A stretch of DNA of 64,000 nt from Cadophora sp. MPI-SDFR-AT-0126 (Eukaryota; Ascomycota; Leotiomycetes; Helotiales; Ploettnerulaceae): NCBI GenBank assembly GCA_020747065.1, contig JAGMVK010000001.1:1116001-1180000 (forward strand), written 5' to 3'. Of the stretch, positions 54,467 through 64,000 are shown one piece after another; the stretch's first letter is position 1; each line of letters begins with the position of its first letter. A model generated the notes under the pieces. The model had not been told where the DNA came from. It saw only the letters and a program-made list of their open reading frames with translations, and did not search any database. A program made the translations under genes and the position numbers.

Positions 54467-56155
54467 ATGGAGATCTCGAGTTCCGATGAGATGAAAGGTA
54501 GAGCTGCAGTGAAGCACGACATCGACAAGGTGATGAGACACAAGGAAAAGGAAGAAATTGGGAAGAATGGGTCGCACGACGCTGCAGACGATAACTTGAA
54601 TTTTCACGAGCATCAAGATGGATCAGCAAGTCCAGACGCGAGTCCTACCGGTTACCACCGTGCAGAAGGCGACAGCGAATTGGATCATAGGAGCGAAGCA
54701 GGCAAGCAAAGTCTTGCTCGGTCAACATCGCATGCATCGCGTGTTTCTTCACGAACTGTACGCGCTGCCAGTCACCGAAGACTGCAAGGCAGCTACGATC
54801 TGCCGGACGACTATGTCAATTTGGATGAGTTGGCTGCCCCCTCTCCAGTGGAAAATCCCGACGAAGGACCATTATATCGTCACATATCTTTGGAGCATAC
54901 CAGAAGTCAGGAACAAGCATATCGAAAGAGCGCAGAGATCCGAAGGAAGGCGGCAAAGGAACACCCTGAAGAAGCCAAGGAAGCGGAGGAGAATAAGGTA
55001 CAAGATGTCTCGAAAGTTGTCACGCAACTCTACGTTATTTCATACCTGATTTTGTTCTCCCTACTTGGTACACTGGCACGACTTGGTCTACAGGCTATTA
55101 CTTTCTATCCTGGTGCTCCGGTTGCATTCAGTGAGTTATGGGCCAATTTTGGAGGCAGTCTCTTTATGGGTTTCTTGAGTGAGGACCGGATGCTGTTTAA
55201 AGACGAATGGGGAACGCCAATGTATCATCAGCAGATACAAAAGGCGAAGAAACAGAAACAGGATGAAGAGACTGGCTCTGGATCCGACCAATTTGTTGAT
55301 TTACAGGCGGCGAAGAAGGCCCATGCAGCAACGAAGAAGACAGTTCCTCTGTATATTGGCCTTGCGACTGGCTTCTGCGGCTGCTTCACTTCATTCTCAT
55401 CCTTCATTCGAGATGTATTTCTGGGTCTATCGAATGATCTGCCTACACCTCTCAACCATCCTTCTGATTACAGGCTGGCTTCCGCGACTGTGGGCTCCAC
55501 AGTGCCGAGGAATGGTGGATATTCTTTCATGGCATTGTTGGCAATAATCATCATCACAGTTGGACTTTGCATATCAGCTCTACACATCGGTGCTCATATA
55601 GCGATCGCCTTGGAACCTTTCACTCCTAGTCTACCATACAAGTTCTGCCGAAAAGTCCTGGATCCATTCGCAGTTTTCCTAGCATGGGGATGTTGGCTAG
55701 GAGCCATACTTCTTGCGATCTTCCCACCTGACAGGAATTCTGCTCCTCCAGAGATCTGGCGTGGCCGCGCAGTTTTTGCATTGGTTTTCGCTCCTCTTGG
55801 TTGCCTAGGACGATTCTACGCCTCACTCTACCTCAATGGCAAGATCGCTTCGTTCCCACTCGGGACATTTGTTGTGAATATCTTCGGCACGGTAATCCTA
55901 GGAATGAGCTACGACTTGCAACGCGTACCACTTGGAGGTGTCATTGGCTGTCAAGTCTTACAAGGTATTGAGGATGGATTCTGTGGGTGTTTGACGACTG
56001 TCAGTACATGGGTTAGCGAGTTGAGTTCTTTGCGTAGGAGACATTCCTACCAATATGGCGCAGCGAGCGTAATCGTTGGGTTGTGCTTCATGATTGTCAT
56101 CATGGGTAGCATGAAGTGGACGATAGGCTTCTCGGATTTACAGTGTGTAAAATAA
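54467..56155 (+). CDS. FEX1: Fluoride export protein FEX, two CrcB domains in one chain, 562 aa
   Basis: A single exon. The start is put at MEISSSDEMKGR; an alternative in-frame ATG at 54143 would add 108 residues of low conservation. About 190 polar residues come first, then two CrcB repeats. Repeat 1 has GTLARLGLQ, WANFGGSLFMGFL and GLATGFCGCFTSFSSFIRD; repeat 2 has GCLGRFYASLYLNG, GTFVVNIFGTVILGM and GIEDGFCGCLTTVSTWVSE. A membrane linker with extra helices joins them. These Asn and Phe-box motifs line the two fluoride pores in the fused eukaryotic exporter. The protein sits in the plasma membrane and removes F- that enters as HF. A charged loop in repeat 1 (KKQKQDEETGSGS) is a lineage-type insertion. 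Confidence 0.93.
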   Translation: MEISSSDEMKGRAAVKHDIDKVMRHKEKEEIGKNGSHDAADDNLNFHEHQDGSASPDASPTGYHRAEGDSELDHRSEAGKQSLARSTSHASRVSSRTVRAASHRRLQGSYDLPDDYVNLDELAAPSPVENPDEGPLYRHISLEHTRSQEQAYRKSAEIRRKAAKEHPEEAKEAEENKVQDVSKVVTQLYVISYLILFSLLGTLARLGLQAITFYPGAPVAFSELWANFGGSLFMGFLSEDRMLFKDEWGTPMYHQQIQKAKKQKQDEETGSGSDQFVDLQAAKKAHAATKKTVPLYIGLATGFCGCFTSFSSFIRDVFLGLSNDLPTPLNHPSDYRLASATVGSTVPRNGGYSFMALLAIIIITVGLCISALHIGAHIAIALEPFTPSLPYKFCRKVLDPFAVFLAWGCWLGAILLAIFPPDRNSAPPEIWRGRAVFALVFAPLGCLGRFYASLYLNGKIASFPLGTFVVNIFGTVILGMSYDLQRVPLGGVIGCQVLQGIEDGFCGCLTTVSTWVSELSSLRRRHSYQYGAASVIVGLCFMIVIMGSMKWTIGFSDLQCVK

Positions 56156-57832
56156 AGAGGTATGTTGCTAATTTAATGTTAGAGCCCTAATTCAAATATA
56201 TGGAAGGCTGGCGTCTTTCTGTCACATTCATGGGACTTCTGATGCCGTATTGTTGAATTTGTGCTCTCACATGAGCAGATATGCAGACTGCCGCATATGT
56301 TGTGTTCACTCGCTCGGGAGTCGGAAAGATGATCGCTTCAAATCCTGCAGCAGCTGAGCCAGCTGAGCCAGCTGTGGCAAGTTTCAAAAAAACATACCCG
56401 TATGCATGAACCAGTATTGTGGTTGTTGGAAGTGGGCTTTGGTAGGGCTAGTCAGGATTCGTTGGCATGGATTTGCCAACAGTCAGCCCAACGACAGAAA
56501 TCGACGGTGATTGCTTCTTTATTCCAATTTCTAGGGTGTCAATCCACAAATGGCAACTCTTCAAAGTCAGACAAGGTATTGCCAACATAGAAAGCGTTTT
56601 CGTTTGATGTAAAGGTCGGGTTACAGCAACTTTCGCATTCATCCGAAGTCCAGATCTGCCGAAAAGTCGCAATGCACCATCCCGTACAATTTATCAGATA
56701 TACGAACTTTGGATCTACATACGATAAGAGAACGGAGTGCCACAACTACCATTTCGCTGGATTGTCTCGCAAACCTAGGTAGCTTTGAGATGGCAACATG
56801 TCAAATAATGCCTCCCATCTTCGGCAACGAACGGGTTAATGTACCAACCAACTCGTGTGTTGCTTCACTCCGTCTCATTCGCCTCATCCTTCCCTTCGGC
56901 TCACATTCCGACATCCTGACATCCTCCTCCTCCAACAAGAGGATCGTCCGTTGTTATCGGGAGCAAATATCAACGGGACTACCTGGATGCGGCAGCTCGT
57001 CATTCTAACCTCCTGCCAAGAAGATGAACCCCTGAAGCGCCACTCCCTTCCGACCAACCACACACTATCTCGGCACACGCGATCTTTTCTCCACAAATCC
57101 TATTTCCACCTTCCTTTTTGCGCGAGGCAGCTCCAACAATCCACAGTCAAGCTTGCAGGAGAGGGATTTTCGAAATCTGCGCTGGACCCAGTCATGCTTC
57201 CAATCCTAGCGTGGCGGCAATGTAACCTTCCCATGCAAGTGGCCGTGCAAGACTCGCTTGGCAAATGCTTCGAAGAGCTTCAGTTGGTTGGCAGAAGTGC
57301 CCGGCTCACAACAGGACATCCAGGTACCGAGGATCGGCCAGTAGCATGCTCTGTTCCCTCGGCCTCATCTAAGAGAAGCTGTCCAGAAGCCCCTCCATTT
57401 CCTTCTTCGTACTTCCCCCGTACTATGGGATTCCCATTGGTAATGTACTCTTCGAGGATCCTACAGGAAACTATCACTACTACGTAGAGTAGGTACCTGA
57501 CAGAGCTCCCACTCTTTTCTTATCGACTTGCCTCCTTGCGGCAGATCTGCGTACCCCGGGTCAACGTTCCCTGCACGAACTGTCCCAGTTACGGTAGGTG
57601 CTACTTACTCCTCAATCTAGGTAATTAGAATTTCTCTGCAGGCAGAACATGGGGCAAATAAGTTTGATAAGAGGAGCTCACCCCGCCGCCTCAATTCCTC
57701 TCTCATCCTGTTCCATCTCTCTCTGTCCGCTCATTCATTTGTTTGGAAGGAAGAAACGGGTTTCTGGTTGTTTGATCTAGAAAGAACTATAGCCTCAATC
57801 GCTGTCTATAGTTGAGATCAGATCTTTACACC
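56156..57832. other. Intergenic, no gene recognised
   Basis: About 1.7 kb upstream of the S28 peptidase gene. A plus-strand frame of 210 codons (56855-57487) is Ser/Pro-rich without start context or domain. A small 'AGCTGAGCC' 9-mer duplication lies at about 56354-56372. Confidence 0.5.
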
Positions 57833-59587
57833 ATGAGGTCTTCAATTGTTACTGCCATCTCGGCATTGGCTTGTCTCGTGTCGGGAAACCAGTTTAAGAA
57901 CTTGGGCAGACTGCTTCCTCCTCTTGAGGACGCAGACGTGTTGGCTGCGGATGTTGCTGCAGCTCCAGTAAACACCACGGGCTCTGGATTCTTCACCCAG
58001 TTGCTGGACCACGATAATCCTAGCAAGGGGACCTTCCAGCAGAAGTACTGGTGGAATGCTGAGTTCTGGGCTGGGCCGGGCTCGCCTGTAAGTATCTCAA
58101 AACATTCAGTACATGAGAGGGAGAAGAAACTGATTTCATTTTCAGGTTGTCTTTTTCACTCCAGGTGAAATTGCTGCTGCGGCATATGGTGCTTATCTTA
58201 CCAATGTCACCATCACCGGTCTCTATGCCCAAGAAATCAAGGGTGCTGTTGTGATGGTTGAGCGTGAGCAGTCCTTCTCGCCATATTATCCCGGAGTACT
58301 AAGTTCATTTAGATCGCTACTGGGGCGAATCCTCTCCATACGACACTCTCGATGCCGAGACCTTACAACTCTTGACACTACACCAAGCCATTCTCGATTT
58401 CACCTACTTCGCAAAGACTGTTGCTCTCCCATTCGATACCGACCACAGCTCCAACGCTGATAAGGCACCCTGGGTATTCTCTGGTGGATCGTACTCTGGC
58501 GCATTGGCAGCCTGGACCGAGAAATTAGCTCCAGGTACTTTCTGGGCCTACCATGCGTCGTCTGCGCCTGTTGAGGCCATCTATGATTACTGGCAATACT
58601 TTACTCCAGTTCAGGAGGGCATGCCAAAGAACTGCAGCAAGGATATCACAGCGGTCGTCGAGTACATGGATGACGTTTTCATGCATGGCAAGGAATCTGA
58701 GAAGCTTGCTCTTAAGGCACAATTTGGTCTAGAGTCTCTTGATCACTATGACGATGTGATGGGCGTTCTTGAGAATGGCCCATGGCTGTGGCAGTCTAAC
58801 AGCTTCTACTCCAACTACTCTGGTTTCTACAAATTCTGCGATGCTATCGAGGTAAGTATCTTCTTCATTATGCAACATGCAGGAGGCTAATTGTAACCAG
58901 AACGTTAAGGCCGGAGCTACAGTCACTCCAGATGCCAATGGTGTCGGACTTGCTAAGGCACTCCCAGCATATGCCAAGTGGGTGAACGAGACATTGATTC
59001 CAGGCTACTGTCAAGGTTACGGCTACGAAGACGAGCGCGAAACCAAGTGCATGGACACTTACGACTCAACTAACGTATTCTTCACTAATCGAGCCGTTGA
59101 TAACGATATCGACTTACAATGGCAATGGATGCTGTGCAACGAGCCTTTCGGCTACTGGCAAGATGGAGCGCCTCGTCATGAAGTGACTATCGTCTCCCGC
59201 CTCATCAACGCCGCATACTGGCAGAGGCAGTGCAGCTTATTCTTTCCCACCGTCAATGGCTTCACATATGGCTCTAACCTCTCGCCGGACAATAATGTAC
59301 ACCAAGTCAACAAGCACACCGAAGGCTGGAGGCTCGAGAAGACCACCCGTCTCATCTGGACTAACGGCCAATACGACCCGTGGAAGACATCGGGTATGAG
59401 TTCTGAGTTCAGACCGGGTGGACCGTTCCCGGGAACTGAAACTGCACCACTGCAGATTATCCCGGGTGGTTTCCATTGCTCTGACTTGAGACTCAGGAAT
59501 GGGGTCTTTAATGCGGGTGTGCAGAAGGTTATTGATAATGAGGTGGCGCAGATCGTGAAGTGGGTTGAGGAGTATCCGAAGAAATAA
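57833..59587 (+). CDS. Secreted serine peptidase, family S28 (prolyl/serine carboxypeptidase-like), 532 aa
   Basis: Exons 57833-58087, 58146-58263, 58313-58851 and 58901-59587 close in frame. A signal peptide (MRSSIVTAISALACLVSG) leads a propeptide-like segment. The S28 entry motif FTQLLDHDNP is followed by KYWWNAEFW and VVMVEHRYWGES, where the intron interrupts the His codon. The catalytic triad is Ser184 (GGSYSG), Asp463 (NGQYDPW) and His496 (GGFHCSDL). Members cleave after proline, usually at acidic pH, releasing residues from the C- or N-terminus of peptides. The enzyme is secreted or vacuolar. Many N-x-S/T sites support secretion. Confidence 0.95.
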
Positions 59588-59869
59588 GTGACATAGAGAT
59601 TGAACGTAATACGATAATGATCATCTTGAAGAAATAAAAGTCCCGTGTATTTTTCAGAACTTATTGTTTATCAGGTAATCACAGGAGCTAATTAAGCGAG
59701 CCTTTCGAGTATCGCCTCAACCAAAGAGAAATGATGATATTGAAAATAAGCCCAGGCAGATAACAGCGTGTATTGTCTTACTGCAAGGCCTAGAGTGCAA
59801 GAAGCTATATACAAGAACATATCACAACTATAATCCCAAATCATCCCAACACTCAACGATCACCTTATC

Positions 59870-61195
59870 TCACTCATAAACATAACAAAACGGTCCGTCA
59901 ACAATACTCATCAAATCCTTCAGTTGATAGACCTTCGGAACCAGCGGCGTCAGATCCACTGTATCCGTCAACTTCTGCGTCGCGCCACCGCCAAACATCG
60001 TCGTCCCTCCAGCAATGACCTGCATCCGATTTGGCAGATCCTGACTCTGCCAAATCGTCCACGTCCGATCAATCATACCATGATGCAACCAGAATGCAGG
60101 ATCGTTAGGCGAGGTGTAGAAATCGCCGCCGGGGTCGGCACCGATTGTGAAGTGGCCTGCCGTGTGTACGCCGGGCGAAGCTTGCATCGTGTCCTGAAAG
60201 GGTCCGATGGATTTGGCGTTGTTGATTAGTTGGGCGATGAGGGCGGGCGTAGCTTGGTTTTTGCAGAGGTATGGACCAATATCTCGCCGAAGACATCGCG
60301 GATTACTGCCGTAGCCATCGCTACGGGGGTTTCGGGGTGGTGCTGGGTCGGCCATTGGGGAAACGGGACTGTGGTTGTTAGTAGTTTGACATTTGACGAG
60401 TAGAATTCGATGACGCTTACCCTAAGTGAACGGTCATACTAGAGAAAGTCAATATTTAAAGTGCTCAAAGGACCCTGGAATACGAACTTTGCAAAAGGAC
60501 CTTTCTGGACACAACCTCCTCCATTTTGAGCTGGGCCGACACTGGTAGCCTTGTGGCTGACTTTCTGTCCATTTCCGCTCATGCTGGTGTCTGAGCCATC
60601 GAAAATTGGAGAGGCTTCTGGGTCATTAGACCATCTGCCCCAATCCCAGTAGGGCTGAGTTCCGTTGTAGCCACACTCGTTCCGTAGTGTTTGCTCATAA
60701 GCCCACGTATAATACCTGTGCCACGAGAGGAAGTTGCCCTGTTATGATTAACGATCTAGTCTATTCCGAGGGAGGAAACAAGTCACGGTGCCATGAATGT
60801 TGAGGGTCTGCTGCATGTGAACTACGACAAAGTCCTCATAACGATTGGTTGCTCCCGGAAACTTCCCTGCTGGGAGTTTTGAGGGACTGCTCATCAAACA
60901 TAAGACAGCTGCGATGTATGCTTTTCGGTCTGCTACCGAGACATCACCCCTAGACATTTTTATCAGCGTTTGCAATTCTCCAAACCAGTTTCGCAACATA
61001 CCATTCCTTACGAACCATCAGCTTGGAAGCAGTACATGTTGTCGACTTTGCCAGCTGAGCATTTATCTGAGTTCTGCCTTTTGTCTGCAAATCCCCAACA
61101 ACATCAGCGGAGACTAAAGCTGAAAGGAGCAAGAGCAATGGACCAAGATGGCACAGGAATCTGCAAAGAAATTTAAGATCTGGCGCCATGATCAT
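59870..61195 (-). CDS. Secreted short tyrosinase / catechol oxidase (type-3 copper), 374 aa
   Basis: Minus-strand exons 61195-61002, 60949-60787, 60738-60488, 60439-60422 (18 nt) and 60368-59870 close in frame. The 18-nt exon restores GPFANMTVHLGPV, a segment conserved in this family. The N-terminus has a Leu-rich signal peptide (GPLLLLLSALVSA). CuA histidines are H109 (VVVHMQQTL), H117 (NIHGTGNF) and H126 (LSWHRYY); CuB has H277 and H281 (VHTAGHF) and H304/H305 (FWLHHGMID). It oxidises phenols or o-diphenols to o-quinones. No large C-terminal shielding domain is present, as in secreted short fungal tyrosinases and catechol oxidases. An alternative start is 61189. It is divergent from an intradiol dioxygenase. 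Confidence 0.93.
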
Positions 61196-62637
61196 AGTCA
61201 AAGGAGAAGTGCTCCGATGTCAATACCCTTTTGAGAGTAAGGGACCTGTCAATACAGCGTTCCAAGAACCTTAAACCACCCTCCCCGAGATCTTATACCA
61301 GACCTATCAAAGCTGATGCGCCTTACGAAGCTTGGCGGGTATTACCCCACGGATCAAAGGCCCGTATAAATGGATCAGCCGTCACACAACTTTCCAATAA
61401 ACAGAAGACTGGATCGTCTTTGGCAATGTGACTCTGGATCATGCGGTGAAGATGACACGGGACATCGCCACAAACCTGAGTGATCTTTGAGTATGAATTC
61501 GCGGCAAAGTCCTGGATCTGGGAGTTGAAATGAATCTTTTGCACGGGTCATCAGAAATCTCATATTGGGAGACCAAAACAAACAATTGAGTGGTTGCAGG
61601 ATAAGCACATCCGGGGAACCCGTCGTTTGGTGTGGGGAAAGACCCTGTCAAAAGGGAATGCTTATCATTTTGCGAGTAATATGCTGAGATTATCCGGCAT
61701 CTCGTGCCATATCTTTATGGATACGGATCTGCTTACCAGCCCTTACCATGCATATTGCGCTTCCTGAAGGAAGGACAATCTCATACAATACGAATTTAGA
61801 GCGCGGCAGTTGAACTTTGGACGACGAAAACAAGGGCTCGCTTATGGTGATTCCATCACGGACAACTGATCTTACGTATATCTGAAATGCCAGCCTTGTG
61901 CTTCCATCTACTACAGACGCCAAGTGATCTTTTGCCTTGCAAATGAGATCTGGGAGAGCACGCGTCGAAGTGATGCAGAAATTGGGTCAGGCTTGGCAGT
62001 GAAACACAGCTTGCCGATTGGAAACAACCCAGGGTTAGGTCTCCAATGGTGACATGTGGCAAATCTATACGGCAAATGGAATAGATGAAGCATATAGTAC
62101 ATGGTAGGTTGGGATAAGGTTGGGATGACACAAACGAGAAGAGTTGAAAAGACGACGTGGTGCTGATGATGGCTTAGTCAGCCGACATAGCTAACAACAT
62201 CCATATTGCTTTCGGCTGGCTCTTTTTGAAATGCAACCTTTCTGGATGGCAGGATGAATTCGTCTCTTCCCTGTTCCCCCTCCTTTCTTCATGCATCCAG
62301 AATGTTTCATCGCTCTTCTGAATTAGCCTCCGGATATCCCCCTAGCCTCTTTTAAATGCCGGGGTAGCAATGACTTTTCAAGTTATTCTCCACTAGCATT
62401 CTGGGGAAATCCCCCGCACCAGACGATAGATGGTCTGAGAGAAGAAATAGCCTGTCCGGCTCTTCAGTTCCTCATGGCCTATGCTGTGTATTTCTCTTGG
62501 CTTTTTGCGATGATTGAAAATGCCGGCAATGGGACTGGCAGTCTCTTTCTCAGTAAGGAATATTTGAAAGCTTGTCACTCCCCACTGTTTCGTTCACGAG
62601 CGTACTTTTCTCGTTTCCCCTCACACAGCACCACAAA
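61196..62637. other. Divergent promoter region, tyrosinase / intradiol dioxygenase
   Basis: 1.44 kb between two divergent start codons, with no supported gene inside. Short frames here lack domains. Both flanking genes act on o-diphenols, so shared control is plausible. Confidence 0.5.
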
Positions 62638-63876
62638 ATGGCTGTGATTTCGAGATTTTTTGCTGTTACGGCACTCTGCCTGTCGTCTCTCGTTTCGATT
62701 GTTGCTGCGCATCCAGGGGAGCATCATGACAACCTTGAAATCATCCAAGAGATCAGGGCAAGAAGTATCGAGTTTGAGAATCAGCAGAGGGAACTTCAGT
62801 CTGCCTGTGAGAACAACGAAGAAGCTCAGGCTAGGAAAGAGCGTGCCTATGCACGACGCGCTGCCACTGTTCAGCGCTTGCGGAAGGAGAGGGGACTTGA
62901 AGATGGTTAGTCTCCATGACGTTGTTTGGCAGTTCATTCTAAACACCAGTACAGAGCCGATCTTGCACAGGCGTACTCTTGCCCAATTCAAGAACTGGCA
63001 GTCAAAGGGCCATGACAGGACCGCAACGCACAACTACAACATGTCCACTCCGACATCTGTTCTCTTTGGTTCAAACACCAGCTGTATCTTGACGCCAGAC
63101 AATGCCAATGGTCCATATTACGTTCTTGGCGAGCACATCCGTACCGATGTCAGAGAAGGCCAGCCGGGTATCCCACTCCACCTTGAAATGCAATTTACCG
63201 AGGTTTCCAATTGTAAGCCTGCAGTGCCGCTTGTTGTCGATATCTGGTCCTGCAATGCCTCCGGAATCTACAGCGGTGTCAGCGGTGCTGGTCAAGGTGG
63301 TCTGAAGACTACTTTCCTCCGCGGAGTTCAAGAGACTGATGCAGATGGTGTTGTTTCCTTCGATTCGATCTTCCCAGGTCACTATAGCGGACGCGCAAGC
63401 CATGAGCACATTCTCACGCATTCCGGCGCAACGATTCTGCCGAACAAGACTTTCAGCGGAGGTCACGTCTCTCATCTGTCACAACTCTTCTTCGATCCTG
63501 CTCTCATCGATGCAGTAGAAGCTACAGACCCGTACAATAAGAACAGGATCGCCAGGACTTCTAACGATGCAGATGGCTATACTGGCTATGCAGCAACTTC
63601 CGCTTATGATCCATTTGCGGAATATATCATGCTTGGAAGCAAACTTTCAGATGGACTGTTCATGTGGGCTGACCTTGGCATCAAATCTACGAATAATTGT
63701 AAGCGAGTATCTGTGCTGTTGCTTCATAGCAACAACATGAAGCGGCACCAAAGCTAATTTTTATTTTAGGGGATACCTACGGCACTCATGCAGCAGTACT
63801 AGGTGCTGATGGAGGAAAAGACAACCCGAAGTTCAACATGGGTATCGTAGGCACCCCACCAAACACTCATGGATAA
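62638..63876 (+). CDS. Secreted intradiol ring-cleavage dioxygenase, 372 aa
   Basis: Exons 62638-62905, 62955-63698 and 63770-63876 close in frame. The second exon must start after CCAGTACAG at 62954; the more obvious acceptor at 62970 breaks frame. A signal peptide (ISRFFAVTALCLSSLVSIVA) is followed by a charged coiled region (to about residue 89). Then comes the intradiol core: NANGPYYVLGEHIRTDV, PLVVDIWSCNASGIYSG, TDADGVVSFDSIFPGHYSGR and SHEHILTH. Here Tyr, Tyr, His, His would bind Fe(III). It cleaves catechols between the two hydroxyls to cis,cis-muconates. Extracellular members occur in fungi and act on plant or lignin-derived catechols. It ends in TPPNTHG. Confidence 0.92.
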
Positions 63877-64000
63877 CACAATCCAAAGTTCCACGGTTTT
63901 CAAAATTGTACATAATACCTTGGTTCTGAAGTCCACATATCTCAAGTTTACATTCCTCGGTTGTGTTACTTGATGAGGATTGTGTATATAGCAGTTTGTT

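Noticed and set aside
56855..57487. 210-codon plus-strand frame before the S28 peptidase
   Set aside because: Ser/Pro/His-rich translation of non-coding sequence; no splice, start or family support.
62971..63698. Intradiol dioxygenase exon 2 starting at the strong GCACAG acceptor (62970)
   Set aside because: With the 62905 donor it shifts the frame away from the conserved core; the acceptor ending at 62954 keeps it.
1..64000. Secondary-metabolite gene cluster around the MFS pump or the Zn2Cys6 gene
   Set aside because: No PKS, NRPS, terpene synthase, P450 or methyltransferase is present in the window.

Overview
This is a nuclear segment from a filamentous ascomycete (Pezizomycotina). The best guess is a leotiomycete-like plant-associated fungus, but that placement is inferred from overall protein character and was not tested. 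Evidence for a fungus: genes are monocistronic and on both strands; introns are short (about 45-110 nt) with GTRNGT donors, CTRAY-like branch points and YAG acceptors; proteins include a Zn2Cys6 regulator, a fungal DUF3176 membrane protein, an S28 peptidase, a secreted intradiol dioxygenase and a DHA2 MFS pump. Exon junctions were set by hand from splice consensus plus frame and homology continuity, so most multi-exon models close exactly in frame.

Layout. 0-9 kb: 3' part of a TauD-type dioxygenase (+), aldo/keto reductase (-), DUF202 membrane protein (-), HECT ubiquitin ligase of the Hul5/UBE3C type (-). 9-16.7 kb: PAB1 poly(A)-binding protein (+) with an A-rich leader, secreted pectin methylesterase (+), nitronate monooxygenase (-). 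16.7-24.4 kb: a gene-poor stretch with a broken reading frame, a 96-residue dsRBD-like protein (+) and mitochondrial ribosomal protein uS7m (+). 24.4-37 kb: universal-stress-protein-domain protein (+), 14-TM MFS pump (-), Argonaute (+). 37-46 kb: secreted protein with a possible kexin site (-), degenerate DUF3176 gene (-), small Cys-rich ORF (+), HSBP1-like coiled-coil protein (+) convergent with an ER protein disulfide isomerase (-). 46-54 kb: a Zn2Cys6 regulator whose exons do not join (+), NADPH-dependent FMN reductase (-), cupin (+), Sec2-like protein (+), uracil phosphoribosyltransferase (-). 54-64 kb: two-domain fluoride exporter FEX (+), S28 serine peptidase (+), secreted tyrosinase (-), secreted intradiol ring-cleavage dioxygenase (+).

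How the genes relate. Most are unrelated housekeeping genes, as usual in fungi. Three groupings deserve attention. (1) A secreted tyrosinase and a secreted intradiol dioxygenase are divergent neighbours, and both act on o-diphenols; with the S28 peptidase and the pectin methylesterase they give the window a plant-tissue or polyphenol-facing secretome. (2) An HSF-binding-protein homologue and an ER oxidoreductase form a convergent proteostasis pair. (3) Argonaute and a very small dsRBD-like protein lie about 13 kb apart, without direct evidence that they cooperate.

I found no convincing transposon, tRNA, rRNA or CRISPR array. No clear-cut new multi-gene system is visible. The least explained items are the A-rich PAB1 leader, the RSMLD repeats in the stress protein, the tiny dsRBD protein, and the genes that look broken (DUF3176, the Zn2Cys6 regulator, and the frame at about 18 kb).
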